64,000 nt of DNA, from the NCBI GenBank assembly GCA_041320695.1, contig JBGGOQ010000012.1, positions 1-64,000 on the forward strand. Reading direction: 5' to 3'. This document shows, piece by piece, positions 44,066 through 54,244 of this stretch. The stretch is from Caldicellulosiruptoraceae bacterium PP1 (GTDB lineage Bacteria; Bacillota; Thermoanaerobacteria; Caldicellulosiruptorales; Caldicellulosiruptoraceae). Position numbers and translations under genes: made by a program. A model generated the notes under the pieces. That model was not told where the DNA came from. It searched no databases and worked only from the letters and a program-made list of their open reading frames with translations. Every line of letters begins with the position of its first letter. The stretch's first letter is position 1.

Positions 44066-44092
44066 TTAGCACTCATCATTAATGAGTGCTAA
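44066..44092. promoter_or_regulatory. CIRCE element (HrcA operator)
   Basis: Exact TTAGCACTC-N9-GAGTGCTAA. Known: HrcA binds this site and represses chaperonin genes until heat stress. It lies between the groE promoter and groES, so groESL here is HrcA-controlled. hrcA itself is not in the window. Confidence 0.98.
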
Positions 44093-44124
44093 TAAAAAAT
44101 TCTAAGAGGAGGGTGTATTTAGAC

Positions 44125-44412
44125 ATGGTTATTAGACCTCTAGGAGATAGAGTAATAGTTAAATTCAAAGAAAAAGAAGAGGTTACAAAGAGCGGTATTG
44201 TTCTTCCTGATACAGTTAAAGAAAAACCACAAATCGCAGAAGTTATCGAAGTTGGTCCAGGTGGACTTGTTGATGGACAAAAGGTTGAAATGGTAGTTAA
44301 AAAAGGAGACAAAGTTATCGTAAGCAAATATGCAGGAACAGAAGTTAAACTTGATAATCAAGAATTCACAATTATTAGACAAGATGATATTCTTGCAGTA
44401 GTAGAAGACTAA
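44125..44412 (+). CDS. groES: Co-chaperonin GroES
   Basis: Lid of the GroEL folding chamber. Seen: MVIRPLGDRVIVK, the mobile-loop region KSGIVLPDT, a VGPGG turn, and VISKYAGTEVKLD-like beta strands; 95 residues, standard. The open frame begins inside the CIRCE element (44086), but ATG 44125 behind AGAGGAGGG is the real start. 22 nt before groEL. Confidence 0.98.
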   Translation: MVIRPLGDRVIVKFKEKEEVTKSGIVLPDTVKEKPQIAEVIEVGPGGLVDGQKVEMVVKKGDKVIVSKYAGTEVKLDNQEFTIIRQDDILAVVED

Positions 44413-44434
44413 TTAATATAAGGAGGGAATTTAA

Positions 44435-46057
<1,623 letters not shown>

Positions 46058-46067
46058 TATGAATAAA

Positions 46068-46102
46068 AATAAAGGCTGCTATTTGGCAGCCTTTATTTTT
46101 TT
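46068..46102 (+). terminator. groESL terminator
   Basis: A perfect 12-bp stem AATAAAGGCTGC (46068-46079) with its complement (46086-46097), six-base loop, running into TTTTTTT. The right side overlaps the promoter of the next gene. Confidence 0.92.
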
Positions 46103-46111
46103 ATGTATAAT
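46083..46111 (+). promoter_or_regulatory. Promoter for the HAD phosphatase gene, overlapping the groESL terminator
   Basis: TTGGCA (46083-46088, 5/6), 17-nt spacer, and perfect TATAAT (46106-46111). The -35 lies in the loop and right arm of the terminator stem. Confidence 0.6.
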
Positions 46112-46164
46112 ATAATTAACAAACTTTTATCTATAAAACAATTGAATAAAAAAGGATGTTTTAG

Positions 46165-46989
46165 ATGTACAAACTTGTAGCACTTGACCTTGATATGACG
46201 CTTTTAAACAAAGACAAAAAGATATCCACAGAAAACATTAAAGCAGTTCAAGAAGCTTATAATAATGGGATTTACATAGTTCTTTGTTCCGGGAGGATAC
46301 TAAAAGGTGTTTTGCATTTTGCTAAGCTTCTTTCAATCGACCATCCAATAATTGGTTGTAACGGTGCAATTGTTAAAGATATAAAACATGACAAAGAGAT
46401 CTTTTTCATGGGGATTGATAAAAATAGCTGTACAGACATCTTTGAAATCTGTAAAAAAGAAGAGATCTATTTTCATTATTACACAAAAAACACAATGATA
46501 GCATGTGAACTAAATTATTCAGCTAAGTTTTACTTTGAAAAAAACAAGGAACTTCCCGAAGAAGATAGGGTAGAAATAATAATAAATGATGATATTGAAT
46601 ACCTCTATAACAATCCCGAAGGTGTTTCAAAATTTGTAATAACAGATAATGACCCAGAAAAGGTAGACTATGTTAGAAGCCTTATTGATAAAAATGTAAA
46701 AGATATTGAAACAACAAAATCGGATATTAATATCTTAGAAGTAATGAAAAAAGGGGTTAACAAAAGGAAAGGGCTTGAAAAACTTTGTAACTATCTTGGT
46801 ATAAATAGAGAAGAGGTTGTTGCAATTGGTGACAATGAAAATGATATAGAGATGATTGAATTTGCAGGCTTTGGTGTAGCAATGGGCAATGCAATTGATG
46901 AATTGAAAGAGAAAGCTGACTTTATAACTTCAAACTATTGGGAGGATGGTGTAGCTGAGGCTATAAGATATGTTTTGAGGGGGAGATAA
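46165..46989 (+). CDS. Cof-type HAD-family phosphatase
   Basis: Haloacid dehalogenase-like hydrolase of the Cof/IIB group. Seen: motif I DLDMTLLN (nucleophile Asp8), motif II CSGR, a cap domain, then Lys in GVNKRKGLE and motif IV GDNENDIEM. 274 residues. Such enzymes dephosphorylate sugar phosphates, nucleotides or cofactors; the substrate is not deducible. One base separates it from the DUF362 gene, so the two are coupled. A paralogue lies at 59854. Confidence 0.92.
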   Translation: MYKLVALDLDMTLLNKDKKISTENIKAVQEAYNNGIYIVLCSGRILKGVLHFAKLLSIDHPIIGCNGAIVKDIKHDKEIFFMGIDKNSCTDIFEICKKEEIYFHYYTKNTMIACELNYSAKFYFEKNKELPEEDRVEIIINDDIEYLYNNPEGVSKFVITDNDPEKVDYVRSLIDKNVKDIETTKSDINILEVMKKGVNKRKGLEKLCNYLGINREEVVAIGDNENDIEMIEFAGFGVAMGNAIDELKEKADFITSNYWEDGVAEAIRYVLRGR

Positions 46990-46990
46990 A

Positions 46991-48121
46991 ATGTCAAAGG
47001 TTGTATTATTAGAGTGTCAAGACTATGACAGTGACATCATAAAGGAGAAACTTTTATATGCTTTTAGATTACTTAATATTGACCTTAATAAATTCCAAAG
47101 CTTTTTATTAAAGCCCAACCTACTTATGAAAAAAAAGCCGGAGGAGGCTACTACAACACATCCTGCTGTTGTAAAAGCTATAGGAAGTATTTTAATGGAT
47201 CTTAAAAAGGATGTTGTTCTTGCTGATAGTCCGGGAGGCCCATATACACAAAGAAGGTTAGAAGGTGTTTACACTGCTTCGGGATTAAAAAATGTATGCG
47301 ATGAACTTGGTATTAAGCTAAATTATGATATATCCTCAAGTGTATTAAGGTATAATAAAGGTGTAATGTTAAAAAACATTGATCTAATAAAACCTTTTTT
47401 TAATTCACAAGCCTTAATATCTCTTGCAAAATTAAAAACACACAGAATGGCAATATATACTGGTGCTGTTAAAAATCTCTTCGGACTTATACCGGGTGGG
47501 AAGAAGGCTGAGATGCACTTTAAATATCAAGAAGTTGACAGATTCATGGATATGCTTTTAGACATTCTTGAAGCAACAAGACCAATTCTTGGAATAATAG
47601 ATGGAATAGTTGCTATGGAAGGAGAAGGTCCATCAGCAGGTAATCCAAAAAAACTTAATGTGCTAATTGTGTCTGATGATTTATTAGCAGCCGATTATAT
47701 AGCATGCAAGATTATTGGTCTTGATATTGAAAGAGTTCCTTTACTCAGAGTAGCTGAGGATAGAGGCTTGTTAGAAGTGAATAATATTGAGGTTATTGGA
47801 GATAATATTGACCATTTTATTGCAAAAGATTTTAAGATTCCAGACAGCAGTGGAATTTCGTTTTTAGAAAACAGAATTCCCCAACCTATAAAAGATGCTC
47901 TAAATAACCTTATGACACCCAAACCTGTATTTAACAGAAACCATTGCATTGGTTGCAAAGAATGTTTTAATGCTTGTCCTGCCCAAGCTATCGAAATGAA
48001 AGAACGAAAGGCATATGTGGATTTATCAAAATGTATAAAATGCTATTGCTGCCATGAGTTATGTCCTGCTAAAGCAATTACTATTAAAAGGTCATTTTTG
48101 TTTGAAAAGATATTAAAGTAA
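46991..48121 (+). CDS. DUF362 protein with C-terminal 2[4Fe-4S] ferredoxin domain
   Basis: 376 residues. Seen: an N-terminal DUF362 domain (about 1-295) with KPNLLMKKKPEEATTTHP, LADSPGG and a KLKTH segment, then two CxxCxxCxxxC-type clusters, CIGCKECFNACP and CIKCYCCHELCP (about 317-365). Probably an iron-sulfur redox or maturation protein; the exact role is unknown. The DUF362-ferredoxin fusion is widespread in anaerobes. No membrane segment or signal peptide. Confidence 0.9.
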   Translation: MSKVVLLECQDYDSDIIKEKLLYAFRLLNIDLNKFQSFLLKPNLLMKKKPEEATTTHPAVVKAIGSILMDLKKDVVLADSPGGPYTQRRLEGVYTASGLKNVCDELGIKLNYDISSSVLRYNKGVMLKNIDLIKPFFNSQALISLAKLKTHRMAIYTGAVKNLFGLIPGGKKAEMHFKYQEVDRFMDMLLDILEATRPILGIIDGIVAMEGEGPSAGNPKKLNVLIVSDDLLAADYIACKIIGLDIERVPLLRVAEDRGLLEVNNIEVIGDNIDHFIAKDFKIPDSSGISFLENRIPQPIKDALNNLMTPKPVFNRNHCIGCKECFNACPAQAIEMKERKAYVDLSKCIKCYCCHELCPAKAITIKRSFLFEKILK

Positions 48122-48133
48122 AGTACGTATATG

Positions 48134-48174
48134 AAAGGAGGAAGCTGTGTTAAAAAACACAGCGTAACAATATG
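48134..48174 (+). promoter_or_regulatory. RBS-hairpin-start leader of cheX
   Basis: AAAGGAGG (48134-48141) is a near-perfect ribosome binding site but is 30 nt from the ATG at 48172. Between them is a perfect 8-bp stem GCTGTGTT/AACACAGC (48144-48163) with the loop AAAA. Folded, the stem would bring the site close to the ATG. Alternatively the site serves a six-codon GTG mini-ORF (48147-48167) that ends four bases before the ATG. Confidence 0.6.
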
Positions 48175-48636
48175 AATGTTGAATACATTAACCCATTCAT
48201 ATTAGCAAGCCAACAAGTTCTTAAACAAATTGCTAATATTGATCTTACTCTGGGGAAGGTATTTATTAAGGAAACAACATATCAGGTTGATCAGATTGTA
48301 GTTATTATAGGAATGACAGGGACAATTAAAGGCCAAGTTAACTTCTGTATGAATAAAGATACAGCTCTTTATATTGCTTCACAGATGATGGGGGGATATC
48401 TGGTAGCAGAGTTTGATGAGATTGCAAAAAGTGCAATTGGTGAGATGGCTAATATGATAATGGGTAATACATCAACCATATTTTCGCAAAAGAATATAAT
48501 GATAGATATAACACCACCTTCTATTCTTATGGGTGAAAATATGGTAATTAGCCTTTCTCATATGGTAAATATTTGTGTGCCACTTCATATGAACAATGGC
48601 CATAAGATTGATATGGACGTAGCAGTTATAGAATAA
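48172..48636 (+). CDS. cheX: CheX-type CheY-P phosphatase
   Basis: 154-residue CheC/CheX-family protein. Seen: NPFILASQQVL start, a GTIKGQVNFCMNKDTA strand, the E-x2-N motif in AIGEMANMIMGNTS and the CheX-like C-terminal strands. Known: CheX is a dimeric phosphatase of CheY-P in Thermotoga and spirochaetes. It lies 10 kb from the chemotaxis operon, at the head of a trmL-degV housekeeping group. It could instead serve a non-motility response regulator. Confidence 0.87.
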   Translation: MNVEYINPFILASQQVLKQIANIDLTLGKVFIKETTYQVDQIVVIIGMTGTIKGQVNFCMNKDTALYIASQMMGGYLVAEFDEIAKSAIGEMANMIMGNTSTIFSQKNIMIDITPPSILMGENMVISLSHMVNICVPLHMNNGHKIDMDVAVIE

Positions 48637-48664
48637 TATCGAAAGGGGAAGAATATTACAAAAG

Positions 48665-49129
48665 ATGGCAATAAATATTGTATTGCATGAACCAGAAATT
48701 CCATACAATACAGGCAATATAGCCAGGACTTGTGCTTGCACAGGTAGTAAGCTTCATTTGATTGAACCTCTTGGATTTTCAATAGAGGATAAATACTTAA
48801 AAAGAGCAGGACTTGATTATTGGCAGTATTTAGATATAAAGATTTATAAAGATCTTAATCACTTTTTTGAACAAAACAGGGATGCCAATATATTTTATTT
48901 TTCAACAAAAGGGAAACAGGACTATACAAAAGCAACATATTTAGATGGATGCTATCTAATGTTCGGTAAAGAGACAGCAGGGCTTCCAAAATGGCTTATT
49001 GAACAAAATATCCATAAAACTTTTAGAATACCAATGATAAGCGATGTAAGGTCATTAAATCTTTCAAATGCAGTTGCAATAGTTTGCTATGAGGCTTTAC
49101 GTCAGCTTGGTTTTCCTCAAATGGTATAA
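48665..49129 (+). CDS. trmL: tRNA (cytidine/uridine-34-2'-O)-methyltransferase TrmL
   Basis: SPOUT-family enzyme that methylates the wobble ribose of tRNA-Leu. Seen: MAINIVLHEPEIPYNTGNIA, RTCACTGSKLHLIEPLGF, LMFGKETAGLP and the knot region with NLSNAVAIVCYEALRQ. 154 residues, typical. ATG start; the preceding stretch AAAGGGGAAG gives a weak-to-fair ribosome binding site. Confidence 0.94.
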   Translation: MAINIVLHEPEIPYNTGNIARTCACTGSKLHLIEPLGFSIEDKYLKRAGLDYWQYLDIKIYKDLNHFFEQNRDANIFYFSTKGKQDYTKATYLDGCYLMFGKETAGLPKWLIEQNIHKTFRIPMISDVRSLNLSNAVAIVCYEALRQLGFPQMV

Positions 49130-49152
49130 ATTATTTTAAGGAGAGATCATAT

Positions 49153-49995
49153 ATGGGTGTTACAATAGTTACTGATAGCACGGCTGATTTAAGCCTTGAG
49201 ATGCTAAATTCGTATGGAATTAGAATGGTACCTTTAACTGTTTACTTTGACGAAGAAAGCTACAAAGATTGGATAGAACTAAAACCACTAGAGTTTTATG
49301 ACAAGCTTGATAAAAGCGTTAACCTTCCAAGGACATCTCAAGTGAACCCAGACCAGTTTATTGAAATATACAAAGAGGAACTTGAGAAAGGCAATGAAGT
49401 TGTTTCAATACATCTTTCGTCAAAGCTTTCAGGCACATATAATTCTGCTTGCATTGCAAAGGATATATTAGAAAGTGACAAAATATATCCAATAGATGGA
49501 AGAACAGCATCCATTGGGACAGGTGTTTTGGCAGTTTTAGCAAAAAGGATGGCAGATATAGGGAAATCAGCACAGGAAATTGCACAATATATAGAAGAAA
49601 AAAAGAAAAATATCAGACACATATTTGCAGTTGAGACATTGGAATACCTCAAAAAAGGTGGAAGAATAAGTCCAGCTAAAGCAACACTTGGGAATATCTT
49701 AAATATAAAACCTATTCTTCACCTTGTTGATGGCGTTGTCGAGCCTTTTGACAAGGTAAGAGGTATGAAGAGAGCCTTACCAAGAATAATTGAAGAGGTA
49801 AAGAATAAAGGGCTTGATTTAACTAATCAGCTTTGTGGATTTTCATATGCAGGTGAACTTAGTGATGCTGAAGAATATTTAAACACAATAAAAAAAGAGC
49901 TAAATCCCAAAGAGGTTATCTTTACACAGATAGGAAGTGTAATTGGAACATATGTTGGCAGAGGGACAATGGCTTTTATATTTTTTGAAGAATAA
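49153..49995 (+). CDS. DegV-family fatty-acid-binding protein
   Basis: 280 residues of the DegV/FakB family. Seen: VTDSTADLSLEML, a SQVNPDQF segment, HLSSKLSGTYNSA, DGRTASIGTGVL, and LKKGGRISPAKA, which shape the fatty-acid pocket. Known: FakB proteins present fatty acids to the kinase FakA; FakA is not in this window. ATG preceded by AAGGAGAG. Confidence 0.93.
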   Translation: MGVTIVTDSTADLSLEMLNSYGIRMVPLTVYFDEESYKDWIELKPLEFYDKLDKSVNLPRTSQVNPDQFIEIYKEELEKGNEVVSIHLSSKLSGTYNSACIAKDILESDKIYPIDGRTASIGTGVLAVLAKRMADIGKSAQEIAQYIEEKKKNIRHIFAVETLEYLKKGGRISPAKATLGNILNIKPILHLVDGVVEPFDKVRGMKRALPRIIEEVKNKGLDLTNQLCGFSYAGELSDAEEYLNTIKKELNPKEVIFTQIGSVIGTYVGRGTMAFIFFEE

Positions 49996-50016
49996 TTAAA
50001 TGAGGTGCAACAGAAA

Positions 50017-51861
50017 TTGATAGTAAAAGACAAGGTATTTGATGTACTATTTAATGTAGAAAGACCAGGAAGATATACTGGAAATGAAATAAATATGGTA
50101 GTAAAGGACAAAGACAAGGTTGATGTCAGATTTGCTTTCTGTTTTCCTGATCTTTATGAGATAGGAATGTCTCATTTAGGACTAAAGATTTTATACCACA
50201 TGCTTAATGAAAGAGAAGATATCTACTGTGAAAGGGTATTTTTACCTTGGTTTGACATGCAAGAGATAATGAAGAAAAACCAAATACCCATATTTAGCTT
50301 AGAGACATATTCAACAATTGATGAGTTTGATATTATAGGATTTACACTACAATATGAAATGAGCTATACAAACCTTCTTAAGGTGTTAGAATTAGGTAAT
50401 ATTCCACTAAGAAGCAGTCAAAGGGATGAAAACTATCCCATTGTGATAGCTGGGGGACCATGCAGTTTTAATCCTGAACCTCTATCATCATTTATTGACC
50501 TTTTTGTATTAGGCGAAGGTGAAGAGGTTACATTAGAGCTTATTGATTTATACAAAGACTATAAACAAAAGAAATACAAAAAAGAAGAGTTTTTGATAAA
50601 AGCATCACAAATTGAAGGGATATATGTTCCATCACTTTATGATGTTTTATATACAAAGGAAGGAACAATAAAAAGCATAACTCCAAAATATAGTGGAATT
50701 CCTAAGATAGTAAAGAAAAGAATTATAAAAAATCTTGAGAATGTTTATTTTCCACAAAAGATGATAACCCCTATTATTGAGGTTGTTCACGATAGGGTAA
50801 CCTTAGAAATCTTTAGGGGTTGTGCAAGAGGATGCAGATTTTGCCAGGCTGGATATATTTATAGGCCAGTTAGATTTAAAAACAAAGAATCACTAAAAGC
50901 AACAACAATTAATTTGATAAAAACCTCTGGCTCAAATGAGGTGTCATTAAGCTCGCTTTCAACAAGTGATTACCCAGATGTTGAACTTCTTGCAAGAGAT
51001 ATATTAAGGGAGATTGAACACAAAAAGGTAAATCTTTCGCTACCATCATTGAGGCTTGATTCAACAACTTTGGAACTATTAAGAGAAATAGACAAAGTAA
51101 GAAAGCCAACACTTACATTTGCACCAGAAGCTGGAACACAAAGGCTTAGGGATGTAATAAACAAAAACATAACAGAAGATAATATATTCTCAACAATACA
51201 AACAGCCTTTGAAATGGGATTTGGCAATGTAAAACTCTATTTTATGTTGGGGCTTCCAACTGAGACAGATGACGATATTTTAGGCATATATGATATTGCA
51301 AAAAGGATAAAAGACATTTATACAAAAACAGCAAAAAGATTTAGGCTAAGCCTTGGGATATCAACATCATTTTTTGTTCCAAAAGCACACACACCTTTTC
51401 AATGGGAAGGACAGATTACAATTGAAGAGATGCAAAGAAAAGCAAGATTCTTAAAAGAAAAATTGAAAAAAATAAAAGGTGTTGATTACAGTTATCATGA
51501 TTATTACCTCTCAAAGATGGAAGCGGTATTTTCAAGGGGAGACAGAAGGCTTGATGTAGTTTTAGAAAATGCCTTGAAATTAGGTTGCCAATTTGACAAC
51601 TGGAGCGACTACTTTGATTTTTCAAAATGGGAAGAGGCTTTCAAAAATGCAGGAGTAGACTATTCATTCTACTCAGATAGAATAAGGGACCATGATGAGA
51701 TTCTCCCGTGGGACATTATTGATAGCGGTGTTGACAAAGAATTCTTGATAAAAGAACATAAAAAGTCAAAGGAAGCAAAAACAACACCATCATGTTTTGA
51801 CAAATGTTCTCTATGCGGTGCTACAACATTCAAAGGAGGAATATGTTTTGCCAAGGTATAG
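50017..51861 (+). CDS. TIGR03960-family radical SAM protein
   Basis: B12-binding-like radical SAM enzyme of unknown substrate. Seen: N-terminal domain with YEIGMSHLGLKILYH, a GGPCSFNPEPL segment, and the radical SAM cluster C-x3-C-x2-C in RGCARGCRFCQAGY, then LSSLSTSDYPD and FAPEAGTQRLRD. 614 residues from TTG 50017, which has TGAGGTG nine bases upstream; a GTG at 50005 would have no such site. It is almost always paired with the next gene, and the pair sits ahead of RNase G in clostridia. Confidence 0.92.
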   Translation: MIVKDKVFDVLFNVERPGRYTGNEINMVVKDKDKVDVRFAFCFPDLYEIGMSHLGLKILYHMLNEREDIYCERVFLPWFDMQEIMKKNQIPIFSLETYSTIDEFDIIGFTLQYEMSYTNLLKVLELGNIPLRSSQRDENYPIVIAGGPCSFNPEPLSSFIDLFVLGEGEEVTLELIDLYKDYKQKKYKKEEFLIKASQIEGIYVPSLYDVLYTKEGTIKSITPKYSGIPKIVKKRIIKNLENVYFPQKMITPIIEVVHDRVTLEIFRGCARGCRFCQAGYIYRPVRFKNKESLKATTINLIKTSGSNEVSLSSLSTSDYPDVELLARDILREIEHKKVNLSLPSLRLDSTTLELLREIDKVRKPTLTFAPEAGTQRLRDVINKNITEDNIFSTIQTAFEMGFGNVKLYFMLGLPTETDDDILGIYDIAKRIKDIYTKTAKRFRLSLGISTSFFVPKAHTPFQWEGQITIEEMQRKARFLKEKLKKIKGVDYSYHDYYLSKMEAVFSRGDRRLDVVLENALKLGCQFDNWSDYFDFSKWEEAFKNAGVDYSFYSDRIRDHDEILPWDIIDSGVDKEFLIKEHKKSKEAKTTPSCFDKCSLCGATTFKGGICFAKV

Positions 51862-52462
51862 ATTTTATTTTACACGGGAGAGGGAGCAGTCATTTATATC
51901 TCATCTTGATATGATGAGACTTATGGAAAGAACATTTAGGATAGCTGATATTAAGCTTAAATTTTCAGAAGGCTTTAATCCACACCCTAAAATTACTTTT
52001 ATACTTCCTATGTCTGTTGGTTTATCTACAAAAGGGGATATTTTTGAGATTGAGTTAGATCAAGAGATAACTGATGAAAAGATTGATACTATTAATAATA
52101 TACTTCCAAAAGGTATCAGAATATTGAAAATAGAAAATGCTATTAATAAAATAGAAGTAAATGGTTTTATTAGCAGAGTTGTAACAAATTCAGAGCCTTT
52201 TAATAAAAATCTTTTTTTAAAATTTTTGGAAGGTGATATTATAATAATAAAAAAAGATAAACCAAAAAATGCAAAAGAATTTATTAATACTGCAGATGTT
52301 ATATTTGATAAGTATACTGAATTTCTTTTTGATATTAGAGTAATAAAACAAAGCTTTATAAAGCCAGAGGAGATTGTAAAAAAATTCATAGAAGACTTTA
52401 ATATTAACTCAAGTATTTTATATGTAATTAGGGAGAAAATAAATTTTCAAAGGGGGATATGA
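51848..52462 (+). CDS. TIGR03936 (DUF2344) radical-SAM-linked protein
   Basis: Partner protein of the preceding radical SAM enzyme. Seen: RYRFYFTREREQSFISHLDMMRLMER at the N terminus, FSEGFNPHPKITFILPMSVGL, and a C-terminal region of alternating helix and strand; 204 residues. TTG start at 51848 inside the previous gene, because AAAGGAGGA (51832-51840) lies seven bases ahead; the 14-nt overlap implies coupling. The function is unknown; the pair is suspected to act on RNA or protein modification. Confidence 0.88.
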   Translation: MPRYRFYFTREREQSFISHLDMMRLMERTFRIADIKLKFSEGFNPHPKITFILPMSVGLSTKGDIFEIELDQEITDEKIDTINNILPKGIRILKIENAINKIEVNGFISRVVTNSEPFNKNLFLKFLEGDIIIIKKDKPKNAKEFINTADVIFDKYTEFLFDIRVIKQSFIKPEEIVKKFIEDFNINSSILYVIREKINFQRGI

Positions 52463-54177
52463 TGTTTTGTGAGATAATTGTTGATGTAAGGTTTGACCAA
52501 ACGAGAGTGGCTCTTTTGGAGGACAAGGAACTTGTAGAGGTATACATCGAAAGAGAGAACTCAAAGAGCATTGTAGGCAACATCTACAAAGGTGTTGTTG
52601 AAAACATCTTACCTGGTATGGAGGCAGCATTTATTGATATTGGCCTTGAGAAAAATGCCTTTTTATATCTGGGTGATATGAATAGAATAGAGTTTTCGGA
52701 TAATGAGGATGTTATAGAATTAAAAGAGATTCCGACAGCTTTAAGGGTAGGACAAGAGCTTGTTGTTCAGGTTGTGAAAGAGGCTTATGAACAAAAAGGC
52801 CCGAGAGTTACAACACAAATAACACTTCCGGGGAGGTACTTAGTGTTACTTCCAAACACAGACTATGTGGGAATCTCAAAGAGGATAGAGAATGAAGAAG
52901 AGAAAAACAGGTTAAAAAAGATAGCTCATCAAATTAAGCCCAAAGGCATGGGGCTAATTGTTCGAACTGTTGCAGAAGGAAAATCACAAGAAGATTTAGC
53001 AATGGATTTAGATTTCTTGTTGAAGATTTGGGAAAGGGTGAAACAAAGAAGCACATCATCAGCACCGGTATTGATACACAAGGATTTAGATTTGATTTTT
53101 AAATCAGTAAGAGATGTATTTACAAATGAAGTTGACAGATTTGTAATAAACGATAGAAAACAGTACAACAAGGTTGTTGAGTTTTTATCAACCTTTGCAC
53201 CAAACTTAAAGAGTAAGGTGGAATATTTTAATCTATCTGCTGATATCTTTGAATATTTTGGGATTGAGCAAAAGCTGTTAAAGGCATTGTCTAAAAAGGT
53301 TTGGTTAAAAAGTGGAGGGTATATAATAATTGACCAGACAGAAGCATTAACAGTAATAGATGTAAATACAGGTAAATTTACAGGGAAAAATGATGTTTCT
53401 GAAACTATATTAAAAACAAATTTGGAAGCAGCAGTTGAAATAGCAAAACAGATACGACTAAGAGATATAGGTGGTATTATAATTATCGACTTTATTGACA
53501 TGAGGCATCAAGAACATCAAAAACTTGTGTTAGATACATTTAAAGAAGCAGTCAAAAAGGATAAAACTAAGACTGTAATTGTAGGTATTACACCACTTGG
53601 ACTTGTTGAGATGACTCGTAAGAAAGTTCGACAAAGGCTATCATCTGTAATGATGGAAGATTGTCCTTATTGTGGTGGTACAGGGAATATATTTTCAAGA
53701 GAGGCAACTGCATTCAGAGTGTTAAAAGAAGCTGAGTGGTATTGCAAAAATAAAGTAGAAAAGAATATATTTATTGAGATTCACCCAAAGGTATGTGATG
53801 TTTTGAGAAAGGATGATAAAGATAAGTTTAAGGAATTAGAAGAAAAATATCAAAAAAAGATATATCTTAAGGTATCAAGCAATATTCACATAGATAGCTT
53901 TGAGATACAAGCAATAAATGATGAGGATCACTATATGGCACTTTGTAAAGCACTTTATGAGGGTGATGAGGTTTTAGCCTTTGTAGAAGAGGTAAATGAC
54001 TACAACAAGAGCAATGCCAATGCTTATGTAAATCAAAACAAGATTGAGCTTGAGAATGCAGCAAATCTAATTGGTGAAAAGGTTTTTGTGAAAATTGAAA
54101 AGATTTTTTCTACTGAATCTAAAGGGAAAATACTTGAGATATGTGAAGATAAGGAAAAAGAATCAGCTTCCTTTTAA
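52459..54177 (+). CDS. rng: Ribonuclease G/E family endoribonuclease
   Basis: Single-strand-specific endoribonuclease acting in rRNA maturation and mRNA decay. Seen: S1 domain with SIVGNIYKGVVENILPGMEAAFIDIG, the catalytic DNase I-like part with VIDVNTGKF and GGIIIIDFIDM holding the metal-binding aspartates, and the zinc-link CPYCGGTG. 572 residues, like RNase G plus a modest C-terminal extension. It overlaps the previous stop by ATGA; a second ATG follows at 52462. Unlike many clostridia, rplU-rpmA do not follow. Confidence 0.95.
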   Translation: MMFCEIIVDVRFDQTRVALLEDKELVEVYIERENSKSIVGNIYKGVVENILPGMEAAFIDIGLEKNAFLYLGDMNRIEFSDNEDVIELKEIPTALRVGQELVVQVVKEAYEQKGPRVTTQITLPGRYLVLLPNTDYVGISKRIENEEEKNRLKKIAHQIKPKGMGLIVRTVAEGKSQEDLAMDLDFLLKIWERVKQRSTSSAPVLIHKDLDLIFKSVRDVFTNEVDRFVINDRKQYNKVVEFLSTFAPNLKSKVEYFNLSADIFEYFGIEQKLLKALSKKVWLKSGGYIIIDQTEALTVIDVNTGKFTGKNDVSETILKTNLEAAVEIAKQIRLRDIGGIIIIDFIDMRHQEHQKLVLDTFKEAVKKDKTKTVIVGITPLGLVEMTRKKVRQRLSSVMMEDCPYCGGTGNIFSREATAFRVLKEAEWYCKNKVEKNIFIEIHPKVCDVLRKDDKDKFKELEEKYQKKIYLKVSSNIHIDSFEIQAINDEDHYMALCKALYEGDEVLAFVEEVNDYNKSNANAYVNQNKIELENAANLIGEKVFVKIEKIFSTESKGKILEICEDKEKESASF

Positions 54178-54182
54178 AATAG

Positions 54183-54211
54183 TTGAAAAATTTTCTACAT
54201 TTTAATAAAAT
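54183..54211 (+). promoter_or_regulatory. efp promoter
   Basis: TTGAAA (54183-54188), 17-nt spacer, TAAAAT (54206-54211), in the 67-nt gap after rng and 34 nt ahead of the efp ATG. Confidence 0.55.
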
Positions 54212-54244
54212 ATAAGAGCAAAAATTTTAACTGGAGGGAATTTA

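Noticed and set aside
52929-53501. A 190-codon minus-strand frame inside rng
   Set aside because: Overlaps the conserved catalytic part of RNase G; no independent evidence.
54189-54203. A sequence resembling a CodY box near the efp promoter
   Set aside because: About four mismatches to AATTTTCWGAAAATT; too weak in AT-rich DNA.
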